This document shows, piece by piece, positions 33,501 to 40,774 of a stretch of DNA of 64,000 nucleotides. This DNA comes from Nocardioides sp. Root682. GTDB taxonomy: Bacteria; Actinomycetota; Actinomycetes; Propionibacteriales; Nocardioidaceae. Under the pieces are notes generated by a model. The model was given only the letters and a program-made list of their open reading frames with translations, was not told the DNA's origin and did no database searches. The stretch spans positions 789,106 through 853,105 of the forward strand of contig NZ_LMHJ01000003.1 in NCBI RefSeq assembly GCF_001427795.1. Direction: 5' to 3'. The translations under genes and the position numbers were made by a program. How positions within the stretch are numbered: position 1 is the stretch's first letter; every line of letters starts with the position of its first letter.

Positions 33501-33745
33501 TGGTCGAAGAGGCCCCCGTCGTGGTCGAGGAGCCGGCGCCTGCGCCGGTGGCCACGACCAAGGTCGTCACCCGTACCCGACGCAGCTCGGCCAGCCGTCC
33601 GGCGGGTCCGCCGGTGGCGGTCGTGACCGTGGCAGCCGCGGAACCGACCGAAGCGAACGAGGACGCGCCGGCCGCTGAGGCCGATGCGTCCGAGGCGCCG
33701 GTGGCACACGTGCCGATCAAGAAGAAGGGCGCTGGCAAGCGCTAG
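30572..33745 (+). CDS. rne: ribonuclease E/G family endoribonuclease
   Basis: A 1057-residue RNase E/G that initiates mRNA decay and processes rRNA and tRNA. The catalytic core lies in the middle, flanked by disordered arms, as in actinobacteria. The N-arm has KKTAAKKTAAKKT repeats (about 30-110), then acidic and Arg-rich stretches (RRRRRGGRRRRK, RRRRRRRRTGEG). The core begins with an S1 domain (LIGNVYLGRVQNVLPSMEAAFIDIG, about 460). It includes the active-site acids in TVVDVNTGKF and VVDFIDM, and the zinc-link CSHC at about 823. The C-arm has 12 EEAPVVV-type heptads. ATG 30572 follows GTGAGGAG. Confidence 0.95.
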   Translation: MTDAPTNTPIDTPSDTPAEAPAEAAAPVEAPAEKTAAKTAAKKTAPRKTAAKKTTAKKTAAKPDAEADESAGEKPAKKTAAKKTAAKKTAAKKTAAKKTPAKKAAAPTSEQLLLTEDEPAAETAAPAAAPEARTTTVTTRTRSSRPPRNTAVLFQAPETTAAPVATDEELEEDEETAETVVTADDAVEAPVAQDQESDDDEGDEDDDEDTEGGSTSANAARRRRRRGGRRRRKPAGAGNAGGEAGDDESDDAEGAEGSEGSESTEADESTETGQEQAPARAANGGNNGQRQRQRQGGGNAQARAKADADAAAAAEGDDASEDSDENDTDGEGGGQGGSSSSRRRRRRRRTGEGGGGQGGDGGDDPENTVTRVRKPRTAEDEITSIAGSTRLEAKKQRRREGREAGRRRAPIVSEAEFLARRESVDRVMVVRQRKDLTQIAVLEDKVLVEHYVARESQTSLIGNVYLGRVQNVLPSMEAAFIDIGKGRNAVLYAGEVNWSALGHKDGQPRKIESVLQSGQTILVQVSKDPIGHKGARLTSQVSLAGRFLVYVPDGTTSGISRKLPDTERSRLKALLKEAVPASAGVIVRTAAEGASEDELTRDVERLKAKWDDIEAKVAKGNAPQLLHGEPDLTLKVVRDLFTEDFSKLVIQGEDAWSSVKEYVDQIAPDLSDRVERQDPSGPDLFTVHRIDEQIAKGLDRKVWLPSGGSLVIDRTEAMTVVDVNTGKFTGSGGNLEETVTKNNLEAAEEIVRQLRLRDIGGIIVVDFIDMVLEANRDLVLRRMVECLGRDRTRHQVAEVTSLGLVQMTRKRIGTGLVEAFSETCSHCQGRGLIVHDLPVAPKGGGGGGTEPEEGRRGNNRRKAKPKGDAPVETAAAAKPVPSPKDVAAMAKHADEAHEDATDEAPVVVDEAPVVVEEAPVVVEEAPVVVEEAPVVVEETPVVVEEAPVVVEEAPVVVEEAAVVVEEAPVVVEEAPVVVEEAPVVVEEPAPAPVATTKVVTRTRRSSASRPAGPPVAVVTVAAAEPTEANEDAPAAEADASEAPVAHVPIKKKGAGKR
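33275..33526 (+). repeat. 12-copy 21-base tandem repeat within rne
   Basis: Twelve in-frame 21-base units encode [DE]EAPVVV with small changes (one EETPVVV, one EEAAVVV). The units are near-identical at DNA level, mostly GAGGCCCCTGTGGTGGTC with GAG/GAA and CCT/CCC swaps, which points to recent slippage. They lie in the disordered C-terminal arm. Confidence 0.92.
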
Positions 33746-33768
33746 CAGTGCGGGGCGGGTCCATCGTT

Positions 33769-33797
33769 TTGGTGGATACCGGCCCGAACCGTAGTAT
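33769..33797 (+). promoter_or_regulatory. promoter of rplU-rpmA
   Basis: TTGGTG (33769-33774), a 17-base spacer and TAGTAT (33792-33797) make a good housekeeping promoter. It would start transcription near 33804, giving a leader of about 90 bases before rplU. Confidence 0.6.
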
Positions 33798-33895
33798 TGA
33801 CCGTCGGTGCGCCGCAGGTGCGCCGTTCTGCTGGCGCCCGGCGAATTCGCTGTGCGTGCCGCAGACCCGAACGTTGACGTGAGAAGGAGCCCGCG

Positions 33896-34201
33896 GTGGT
33901 GTACGCGATCGTGCGCGCAGGCGCGAAGCAGGAAAAGGTCGAGGTCGGCGACGTCTTCGAGATCGACAAGTGCGCTACGCCGGTCGGCGACACCCTCACG
34001 CTGCCGGTGGTCCTCACCGTCGACGGTGAGACCGTGACCAGCACGGGCCTCGAGAAGGCGTCGGTGACGGTTGAGGTCCTCGGTGCCACCAAGGGCCCGA
34101 AGATCGTCATCCAGAAGTACAAGAACAAGACCGGCTACAAGAAGCGCCAGGGTCACCGCCAGAAGTACACCCAGGTCAAGGTCACCGACATCTCTCTCTG
34201 A
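33896..34201 (+). CDS. rplU: 50S ribosomal protein L21
   Basis: A 101-residue L21, which binds 23S rRNA. VYAIVRAGAKQEKVEVGDVFEIDK begins the protein and KNKTGYKKRQGHRQKYTQVKV is the conserved C-terminal rRNA-binding signature. The GTG start at 33896 is followed by a second GTG; GAGAAGGAG lies upstream at a suitable distance. It is paired with rpmA 48 bases downstream, the universal order. Confidence 0.97.
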   Translation: MVYAIVRAGAKQEKVEVGDVFEIDKCATPVGDTLTLPVVLTVDGETVTSTGLEKASVTVEVLGATKGPKIVIQKYKNKTGYKKRQGHRQKYTQVKVTDISL

Positions 34202-34249
34202 GCTGGATCCCCGGGCGGGTTCACCTCTTCACTCCCAAAGGACTGAAAC

Positions 34250-34504
34250 ATGGCACACAAGAAGGGCGCAGCGTCCACCAAGAACGGGCGCGACTCCAAT
34301 GCTCAGCGTCTCGGCGTGAAGCGCTTCGGCGGCCAGGTCGTCAGCGCCGGCGAGATCATCGTTCGCCAGCGTGGCACCCACTTCCACCCGGGTTCGGGCG
34401 TCGGTCGCGGTGGCGACGACACGCTGTTCGCGCTCATCCCCGGTGCTGTCGAGTTCGGCAAGAAGCGCGGCCGCAAGGTCATCAACATCGTTCCGGGTGA
34501 ATGA
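34250..34504 (+). CDS. rpmA: 50S ribosomal protein L27
   Basis: An 84-residue L27, whose N-terminal arm reaches the peptidyl transferase centre. It begins MAHKKGAASTKNGRDSNAQRL, with no cleavable leader of the firmicute kind, and contains GVKRFGGQVVSAGEIIVRQRGTHFHPG, the family signature. AAAGGA precedes ATG 34250. It is followed by a strong terminator at 34535. Confidence 0.97.
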   Translation: MAHKKGAASTKNGRDSNAQRLGVKRFGGQVVSAGEIIVRQRGTHFHPGSGVGRGGDDTLFALIPGAVEFGKKRGRKVINIVPGE

Positions 34505-34534
34505 GCTGACGCTCGTTTGACCTGGCTTACGAAG

Positions 34535-34568
34535 GGCGTCCCGTTCGACGGGGCGCCTTTCGCCATTT
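34535..34568 (+). terminator. intrinsic terminator after rpmA
   Basis: GGCGTCCCG (34535-34543) pairs with CGGGGCGCC (34549-34557) with one G-T pair around TTCGA, followed by TTTCGCCATTTT. It ends the rplU-rpmA unit before obg. Confidence 0.8.
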
Positions 34569-34569
34569 T

Positions 34570-34607
34570 GGTTTCGAGGCTCGCAAGCTCGCACCTCAAC
34601 CACTGAG
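34570..34607. repeat. dispersed intergenic palindromic repeat, copy 3
   Basis: GGTTTCGAGGCTCGCAAGC followed by TCGCACCTCAACCACTGAG, with inner GCTCGCAAGCTCGC near-palindrome. It lies between the rpmA terminator and the obg start, and matches the copies at 864 and 2388. Confidence 0.6.
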
Positions 34608-34623
34608 AAGAGAAGATGCACCC

Positions 34624-36186
34624 ATGGCTGTTCCCACCTTCGTCGACCGCGTGACGCTCACTGTCGCTGCTGGCCGGGGCGGTCACGGGGTCGCGTCCGT
34701 CCACCGTGAGAAGTTCAAGCCGCTCGGCGGCCCCGACGGCGGCAATGGCGGGCCCGGTGGCTCGATCATCCTCCGGGTCGACCCCGACGTCACCACGCTG
34801 CTGGAGTACCACCACAGCTCGAAGCGCCAGGCCGAGCACGGCGGCCACGGTGCGGGCGACCACAAGAACGGTTCCCACGGGACCGACATGATCTTGAAGG
34901 TGCCGGACGGCACCGTGGTGAAGCGCCGCAACGGTGAGGTCATCGCCGACCTGATCGGCGCCGGCACCGAGCTCGTCGTGGCCGAAGGCGGCCGTGGCGG
35001 CCTCGGCAACGCGTCTCTGGCGTCCAAGTCCCGCAAGGCTCCCGGCTTCGCGCTGCTCGGTGAGCCCGGTGACGAGCTCGAGGTCGTGCTCGAGCTCAAG
35101 GTCGTCGCCGATGTCGGTCTGGTCGGTTTCCCCAGCGCCGGCAAGTCCAGCTTGATCGCGTCGATCTCGAAGGCTCGTCCCAAGATCGCCGACTACCCGT
35201 TCACGACCCTGGTCCCCAACCTGGGCGTGGTCACCGCTGGTGACTTCACCTTCACTGTCGCCGACGTGCCCGGCCTGATCGAGGGCGCGGCCGAGGGTCG
35301 TGGTCTCGGCCACGACTTCCTGCGCCACATCGAACGCTGCGCCGCGCTCGTGCACGTCCTCGACACGGCGACCATGGAGCCCGGCCGCAACCCGGTCGAC
35401 GACCTCGACATCATCGAGGCCGAGCTCAGCCGCTATGGCGGCCTCGAGGACCGGCCGCGCCTGATCGCCCTCAACAAGGTCGACGTGCCCGACGGCCGCG
35501 GCATCTCCGAGATGGTCGTCGACGACCTGCGTGAGCGCGGACACCGCGTCTTCGAGATCTCCGCGATGTCCGGTGAGGGCACCCGCGAACTGATCTACGC
35601 CATGGCCGAGATCGTCCAGGAGGCGCGCAAGGCCAAGCTGGCCGAGATCCCGACCCGGATCGTCGTACGCCCCAAGGCTGTCGACGACGACGGCTTCACC
35701 GTCACCTCCACCAAGGCCGGCTGGCGGGTGGTGGGCAAGAAGCCCGAGCGCTGGGTCCGCCAGACCAACTTCAGCAACGACGAGGCCGTCGGCTACCTCG
35801 CTGACCGCCTCAACCGGCTGGGCGTCGAGACGCGCCTGTTGCAGCTGGGCGCGGAGGCCGGAGACTCGGTGCTGATCGGCCCCACCGACGACTCCGTGGT
35901 GTTCGAGTTCAGGCCGGGCGTCGACGCGGGTGCCGAGAACCTGTCACGGCGCGGCGAGGACGATCGTTTCCAGGACGACCGCCAGGCGGCCATCCGTCGT
36001 CGCGAGATCCAGGCCAAGCTGGGCGAGCGCGCCGAGGGCGAGACGCGCGCCGACGTGGCCCGCCGGATCGACAAGCCCGAGGTCTACGGGCCGACCTCCT
36101 ACGAGATCGGCTCTGAGGAGGACCCGGACGTCGCTCCGGCCGTGCCCGAAGACGAGGCGTGGCTCGAAGAAGACCCCGGTGAGTGA
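34624..36186 (+). CDS. obgE: Obg family GTPase
   Basis: A 520-residue GTPase acting in ribosome assembly and the stringent response. The glycine-rich Obg fold fills residues 1-160 (GGRGGHGVASVHREKFKPLG, GGRGGLGNASLASKSRKAPG). The G domain has GFPSAGKSS (G1), DVPGLIEGA (G3) and NKVD (G4). An OCT domain follows near 340-430, then an acidic tail of about 80 residues ending EEDPGE, typical of actinobacterial Obg. ATG 34624 has GAGAAGA upstream. Its stop overlaps the proB start. Confidence 0.96.
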   Translation: MAVPTFVDRVTLTVAAGRGGHGVASVHREKFKPLGGPDGGNGGPGGSIILRVDPDVTTLLEYHHSSKRQAEHGGHGAGDHKNGSHGTDMILKVPDGTVVKRRNGEVIADLIGAGTELVVAEGGRGGLGNASLASKSRKAPGFALLGEPGDELEVVLELKVVADVGLVGFPSAGKSSLIASISKARPKIADYPFTTLVPNLGVVTAGDFTFTVADVPGLIEGAAEGRGLGHDFLRHIERCAALVHVLDTATMEPGRNPVDDLDIIEAELSRYGGLEDRPRLIALNKVDVPDGRGISEMVVDDLRERGHRVFEISAMSGEGTRELIYAMAEIVQEARKAKLAEIPTRIVVRPKAVDDDGFTVTSTKAGWRVVGKKPERWVRQTNFSNDEAVGYLADRLNRLGVETRLLQLGAEAGDSVLIGPTDDSVVFEFRPGVDAGAENLSRRGEDDRFQDDRQAAIRRREIQAKLGERAEGETRADVARRIDKPEVYGPTSYEIGSEEDPDVAPAVPEDEAWLEEDPGE

Positions 36187-37306
36187 GGCCGTGACCCGTG
36201 AGGTGGTGGCCGGCGCCCGCCGGATCGTCGTCAAGGTCGGGTCCTCGTCGCTGACCACTGCCGCTGGCGGGATCGACCCCGACCGGGTGAGCTCGCTGGT
36301 CGACGTCCTGGCCGCCGCGCGTGCCCGGGGCGCCGAGGTCGTCCTGGTCTCCTCCGGTGCCATCGCGGCCGGCCTGGCCCCGCTCGGGCTGAAGAAGCGT
36401 CCGCAGGGTCTGGCGGCCCAGCAGGCCGCTGCGTCGGTGGGCCAGGGCATCCTCGTCCACCGCTACACCGAGGAGCTGGCCCGGCACGGCCTCATTGCCG
36501 GCCAGGTGCTGTTGACCCTCGACGACGTCACCCGTCGCGCGCACCACCGCAACGCCCACCAGACCTTCACCAAGCTGCTCGAGCTCGGCGTGATCCCGAT
36601 CGTCAACGAGAACGACACCGTGGCGACCCACGAGATCCGGTTCGGCGACAACGACCGGCTGGCGGCGCTCGTCGCCCACCTGGTCCATGCCGACCTGCTG
36701 GTGCTGCTCTCCGACGTCGACGGCCTGTACGACGGCCCGCCGACCCGCCCCGGGGCGCGGTTGATCACGGACGTGCGGGGCGACGAGGACCTCGCGGGCA
36801 TCACGATGGGCTCCGTCGGCGCGGCCGGCGTCGGCACCGGTGGCATGGTCACCAAGGTCGATGCGGCAGCGATCGCCACGGGCTCGGGGATCCCGGTGGT
36901 CCTCACGTCGGCGGACGGCGCTTCGGCGGCCCTGGCCGGCGATCCCGTCGGGACGCTGTTCCACGCGACCGGCAAGCGTCGTCCCATCCGCCTGCTCTGG
37001 CTGCGGCACGCCACCGAGCCGAAGGGGTCCGTGGTCCTGGACCCCGGTGCCGTGCGCGCCGTCGTCGAACGCCGCGCCTCGCTGCTCGCAGCCGGAATCA
37101 CCGCGGTGCAGGGCAGCTTCGTCGCGGGCGACCCGGTCGACCTGCGCGATGTCGACGGCACGGTCGTCGGCCGCGGTCTGGTCAACTTCGACGCCGCAGA
37201 GCTGCCGCCCCTGCTGGGTCGGTCCTCGAAGGAGCTCAAGCAGGAGCTGGGCGCCGCCTACGAGCGCGAGGTCATCCACCGCGACGACCTCGTCGTGCTG
37301 CGCTGA
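36179..37306 (+). CDS. proB: glutamate 5-kinase
   Basis: Phosphorylates glutamate with ATP, the first step to proline. The 375-residue protein has the amino acid kinase domain (IVVKVGSSSLT, VSSGAIAAGLAPLGL, GVIPIVNENDTVATHEIRFGDND, LLSDVDGLYDGPP, GTGGMVTKVDAA) and a C-terminal PUA domain (PKGSVVLDPGAVRAVVERRASLLAAGI). GTG 36179 overlaps obg by 8 bases; GTG 36191 is an alternative that loses four residues. In Actinobacteria proA often follows, but here a cysteine desulfurase comes next. Confidence 0.95.
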   Translation: MSEAVTREVVAGARRIVVKVGSSSLTTAAGGIDPDRVSSLVDVLAAARARGAEVVLVSSGAIAAGLAPLGLKKRPQGLAAQQAAASVGQGILVHRYTEELARHGLIAGQVLLTLDDVTRRAHHRNAHQTFTKLLELGVIPIVNENDTVATHEIRFGDNDRLAALVAHLVHADLLVLLSDVDGLYDGPPTRPGARLITDVRGDEDLAGITMGSVGAAGVGTGGMVTKVDAAAIATGSGIPVVLTSADGASAALAGDPVGTLFHATGKRRPIRLLWLRHATEPKGSVVLDPGAVRAVVERRASLLAAGITAVQGSFVAGDPVDLRDVDGTVVGRGLVNFDAAELPPLLGRSSKELKQELGAAYEREVIHRDDLVVLR

Positions 37307-37372
37307 CTCCGCGGTCTCGACATTGGTGAGGGTTGGCTGCCGTGTACGGCGGCGCCGTACCCTTGGCATGAC

Positions 37373-38548
37373 ATGAAGGACGCCCCGACGGTCTACCTCG
37401 ACCACGCCGCGACGACGCCGATGACCGACGTCGCCATCGAGGCGTTGACGGCGCGACTGCGCGAGGTCGGCAACGCGAGCTCGCTGCATGCCTCCGGGCG
37501 CCGTGCGCGGCGCATCGTGGAGGAGTCCCGGGAGACCGTCGCGCAGGCCCTGAACTGCCGTCCGGGCGAGGTGGTCTTCACCTCCGGTGGCACCGAGGCC
37601 GACAACCTGGCCGTGAAGGGCCTCTACTGGTCGCGCCGGGCCACCGATCCGCGTCGCCTGCGCTTCCTCGCCTCGGGCGTCGAGCACCACGCCGTCCTCG
37701 ACCCGCTGGAGTGGCTGGAGGAGCACGAAGGCGCTGCGGTCAACCTGCTTCCGGTCGACACCGTGGGACGCCTGTCCGTGCAGGCGCTGCGCACCGCGGT
37801 CGAGCTCGAACCGGCCTCGGTCGCTGCGATCACGGTGATGTGGGCCAACAACGAGGTCGGGACGCTCCAGCCCATCGACGAGGTCGTCGCCCTCGCCGGC
37901 GAGCACGGCATCCCGGTCCACACCGACGCCGTCCAGGCGATCGGTTCCGTGCCGGTCGACTTCGCCGCCTCCGGTGTCGACGCGCTCTCGGTCTCCGGGC
38001 ACAAGGTCGGTGGCCCGCAGGGCGTGGGCGCCCTCGTCGTACGACGCGAGGTGGACCTGACCGCGCTGCTGCACGGCGGTGGCCAGGAGCGCGACGTCCG
38101 CAGCGGCACCCTCGACGTCCCGGCGATCGCCGGGTTCGCAGCCGCGGTCGAGCTGGCCGTCAAGCACCAGGCCGACCACGCCGCGCGGCTCACCGTCCTG
38201 CGCGACCAGCTGGTTGCCGCCGTACGACGCGAGGTGCCTGACGTCGTCCTCAACGGTGACCTGGTTGACCGGCTCCCGGGCAACGTGCACCTCGGATTCC
38301 CCGGCTGCGAGGGCGACTCGCTGCTCATGCTGCTCGACGCCCGTGGCATCGAGTGCTCCACCGGTTCGGCCTGTTCGGCCGGTGTGCCGCAGCCCTCGCA
38401 CGTGCTGCTGGCGATGGGTCGCAGTCCCGAGGACGCTCGCAGCTCGTTGCGGTTCAGCCTCGGCCACACCACCACCGTCGCCGACATCGAGGCCGTCGCG
38501 GCCGCCATCGCTCCCTGCGTGGAGCGGGCCCGTGCGGCCCGTGCGTGA
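37373..38548 (+). CDS. cysteine desulfurase, IscS/NifS family
   Basis: A 391-residue PLP enzyme that takes sulfur from cysteine and passes it as persulfide. K211 in SVSGHKVGGPQG binds PLP, and C334 in STGSACSAG is the sulfur-carrying cysteine. Other family motifs are YLDHAATTPM, FTSGGTEADNLAVKG, MWANNEVGT and HTDAVQ. It lies 31 bases before mnmA, its likely sulfur acceptor in tRNA thiolation. ATG 37373 has TACCCT nine bases upstream, so transcription probably starts just before the gene. Confidence 0.94.
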   Translation: MKDAPTVYLDHAATTPMTDVAIEALTARLREVGNASSLHASGRRARRIVEESRETVAQALNCRPGEVVFTSGGTEADNLAVKGLYWSRRATDPRRLRFLASGVEHHAVLDPLEWLEEHEGAAVNLLPVDTVGRLSVQALRTAVELEPASVAAITVMWANNEVGTLQPIDEVVALAGEHGIPVHTDAVQAIGSVPVDFAASGVDALSVSGHKVGGPQGVGALVVRREVDLTALLHGGGQERDVRSGTLDVPAIAGFAAAVELAVKHQADHAARLTVLRDQLVAAVRREVPDVVLNGDLVDRLPGNVHLGFPGCEGDSLLMLLDARGIECSTGSACSAGVPQPSHVLLAMGRSPEDARSSLRFSLGHTTTVADIEAVAAAIAPCVERARAARA

Positions 38549-38579
38549 CCGGCACCCGTGAGTCGGAGGTGATCGCGCC

Positions 38580-39692
38580 ATGAAGGTCGTTGCTGCCATG
38601 TCCGGTGGCGTGGACTCGGCCGTCGCTGCCGCGCGCGCGGTCGAGGCCGGCCACGACGTCACGGGCATCCACCTGGCACTGTCGCGCAACCCGAAGTCGT
38701 ACCGCTCCGGCGCACGGGGTTGCTGCACGATCGAGGACTCCAACGACGCCCGCCGGGCTGCTGACGTGATCGGCATCCCGTTCTACGTCTGGGACCTCTC
38801 CGACCGGTTCCACACCGACGTCGTCGAGAACTTCATGGACACCTACGCAGCGGGGGAGACGCCGAACCCCTGCCTGCGCTGCAACGAGAAGATCAAGTTC
38901 GCCGCCGTCCTCGACCGCGCGCTGGCGCTGGGCTTCGACGCCGTCGCGACCGGCCACTACGCCACCGTCGTCACCACCGATGCGGGCGTCGAGCTGCACC
39001 GCGCGGTCGACAACGCGAAGGACCAGTCCTACGTCCTGGGCGTCCTCGACGAGCAGCAGCTGCGGCACTCGATCTTCCCCCTCGGCGACACCACCAAGGA
39101 CGTCGTCCGGGTGGAGGCCGCGCGTCGCGGACTGCTCGTGGCGGACAAGCCGGACAGCCACGACATCTGCTTCGTCGCTGATGGCGACAACGCCGGCTGG
39201 CTGCGCGAGAAGCTCGGCGACCGCGCGCCGAACCACGGTGGCGAGATCCGCGACGAGGCGACCGGCGAGGTGCTCGGCCACCACGAGGGCACCTTCGGCT
39301 TCACCATCGGCCAGCGCAAGGGGCTGCGTCTCGGCATCCCCGCGGCCGACGGCCGGCCGCGGTTCGTGCTCGACATCGAGCCGGTCAGCGGCACGGTGAC
39401 CGTCGGCCCGCGCGAGCGTCTTGCGGTGGACCGCGTCGAGGGCGACCGGCTGCGCTGGTGCGGCACGCCGCTCCCGTCCGGCACCGTCCTCGACGGCGAC
39501 CGGGTGACGGTCCAGCTCCGGGCGCACGGCGCCGAGCACCGCGCCGTCGTCCGGGTCGTCGACGACCGCCTGGAGATCGACCTCATCGACATCGCCGAGG
39601 GCATCGCGCCCGGCCAGGCCGCGGTCGTGTACGACGGCACGCGGGTCGTCGGCTCAGCGACGATCACCGCGACGCAGCGGGTCCCCGCGTGA
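38580..39692 (+). CDS. mnmA: tRNA-specific 2-thiouridylase
   Basis: Introduces 2-thiouridine at tRNA wobble position 34 with ATP and enzyme-bound persulfide. The 370-residue protein has the PP-loop AMSGGVDSAVAA. The family cysteines are GCCTIEDSNDARR, NPCLRCNEKIKF (likely nucleophile) and HDICFVADGD (second catalytic cysteine), with FTIGQRKGL in the central domain. A strong GGAGGTGATC lies 5 bases before ATG 38580. Its stop overlaps the next gene's GTG. Confidence 0.96.
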   Translation: MKVVAAMSGGVDSAVAAARAVEAGHDVTGIHLALSRNPKSYRSGARGCCTIEDSNDARRAADVIGIPFYVWDLSDRFHTDVVENFMDTYAAGETPNPCLRCNEKIKFAAVLDRALALGFDAVATGHYATVVTTDAGVELHRAVDNAKDQSYVLGVLDEQQLRHSIFPLGDTTKDVVRVEAARRGLLVADKPDSHDICFVADGDNAGWLREKLGDRAPNHGGEIRDEATGEVLGHHEGTFGFTIGQRKGLRLGIPAADGRPRFVLDIEPVSGTVTVGPRERLAVDRVEGDRLRWCGTPLPSGTVLDGDRVTVQLRAHGAEHRAVVRVVDDRLEIDLIDIAEGIAPGQAAVVYDGTRVVGSATITATQRVPA

Positions 39693-40702
39693 CGATCAGG
39701 GGCACCGGGATCGGGTCCGTCCCGGGTGACGAGCAGCGCGACTTTGACGAGGCGGTGGCCCTGGTCCTGGGCGAGCTGGCGGCCGACGAGCACGGGCTGC
39801 CGTTCCTCCCGGAGGTCCCGGGACGGGGAGCGCCGGCGGCGATGACCGGTCGGACCCTCGGGCTGGTCACTGGCCTCGATGCCGATCTCCAGCCCAGCGG
39901 CTGGCGGCTCACTGGGTCCAGCGGCGCTCCGGCGATCGACCAACGGCGGGCGCGCAGCCTGCTGTCCCAGGACCTCGACGGGCTCGAGGAGCGCGCATCG
40001 GGCCACACGGGCGCGTTCAAGGTGCAGGTCACCGGACCGTGGACCCTTGCCGCGACCGTCGAGCGCCCGCGCGGCGACAAGATCCTTGCCGACCACGGTG
40101 CCCGCCGGGAGCTCGCCCAGGCGCTGGCCGAGGCCGTGACCGACCACCTGGCCGACGTACGACGCCGGCTGCCTGCTGCGACGGAGCTGGTCCTGCAGGT
40201 CGACGAGCCGGCCCTGCCGGCCGTCCTGGCCGCCGCCATCCCGACCGCGTCCGGTTTCGGACGACACCGCGCGATCCACCCGCCCGAGGCCAGCCAGGCG
40301 CTGGAGTGGGTCCTTGCCGCGGCGGCCGACGCCGGAGCAACGCCGTGGGTGCACTGCTGTGCGCCCGACGTCCCGATCGGCCTGCTCCGTGGGGCGGGCG
40401 CGCGGGGCGTGATGGTCGACCTCGGCCTGCTCGACGCCGCGGGGCACGACGCCGCTGGGGAGGCGCTCGAGGCGGGCGACACGATCGCTCTCGGCATCGT
40501 GCCGACGTTCGACGACCCCACGGGCGACGCACCGCTCGTGGAACGGGTCCGGCGCTGGCTGGACATGCTCGGCCTCGACCCGGAGCAGGTGAGTGGCTCG
40601 CTGGTCATCTCGCCGACCTGCGGCCTTGCGGGAGCGACGCCGGGTTGGTCGCGCCGCGCGCTCGAGCTGTCCCGTCTGACCGCGCGTTCGCTCGGCAACT
40701 GA
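39689..40702 (+). CDS. short B12-independent methionine synthase-like protein
   Basis: A 337-residue protein related to the C-terminal catalytic half of MetE. The zinc site is retained: H and C in TPWVHCCAPD and C in ISPTCGLAG. TGIGSVPG at the start and KVQVTGPWTLAATVERP in the middle fit the barrel that binds homocysteine. It lacks the N-terminal MetE half, as do archaeal and some actinobacterial short forms whose methyl donor is uncertain. GTG 39689 overlaps the mnmA stop (GTGA), so it is translationally coupled with mnmA and lies downstream of a cysteine desulfurase, a sulfur-themed run. Confidence 0.85.
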   Translation: MTIRGTGIGSVPGDEQRDFDEAVALVLGELAADEHGLPFLPEVPGRGAPAAMTGRTLGLVTGLDADLQPSGWRLTGSSGAPAIDQRRARSLLSQDLDGLEERASGHTGAFKVQVTGPWTLAATVERPRGDKILADHGARRELAQALAEAVTDHLADVRRRLPAATELVLQVDEPALPAVLAAAIPTASGFGRHRAIHPPEASQALEWVLAAAADAGATPWVHCCAPDVPIGLLRGAGARGVMVDLGLLDAAGHDAAGEALEAGDTIALGIVPTFDDPTGDAPLVERVRRWLDMLGLDPEQVSGSLVISPTCGLAGATPGWSRRALELSRLTARSLGN

Positions 40703-40725
40703 GCAACCGAGCAGCTGGAGACGAC

Positions 40726-40758
40726 GAAGCCCGCCGGAGCAGTGCTCCGACGGGCTTC
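40726..40758. terminator. bidirectional terminator between MetE-like and MFS genes
   Basis: GAAGCCCG (40726-40733) pairs with CGGGCTTC (40751-40758) and CGGAGC (40735-40740) with GCTCCG (40744-40749), one mismatch between. It serves both convergent genes. Confidence 0.85.
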
Positions 40759-40774
40759 GCCTTGGGGGGCTTGA

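Noticed and set aside
33275..33526. CRISPR-like array of short repeats
   Set aside because: Units are contiguous, in frame and coding, with no spacers.
30404..34156. A very long open frame on minus across rne and rplU
   Set aside because: It is antisense to recognisable RNase E and L21, its translation is low-complexity (SSTTTGAS, LLDHHRGL repeats mirrored from the plus-strand repeat), and no motif is present. Long false frames are usual at this GC content.
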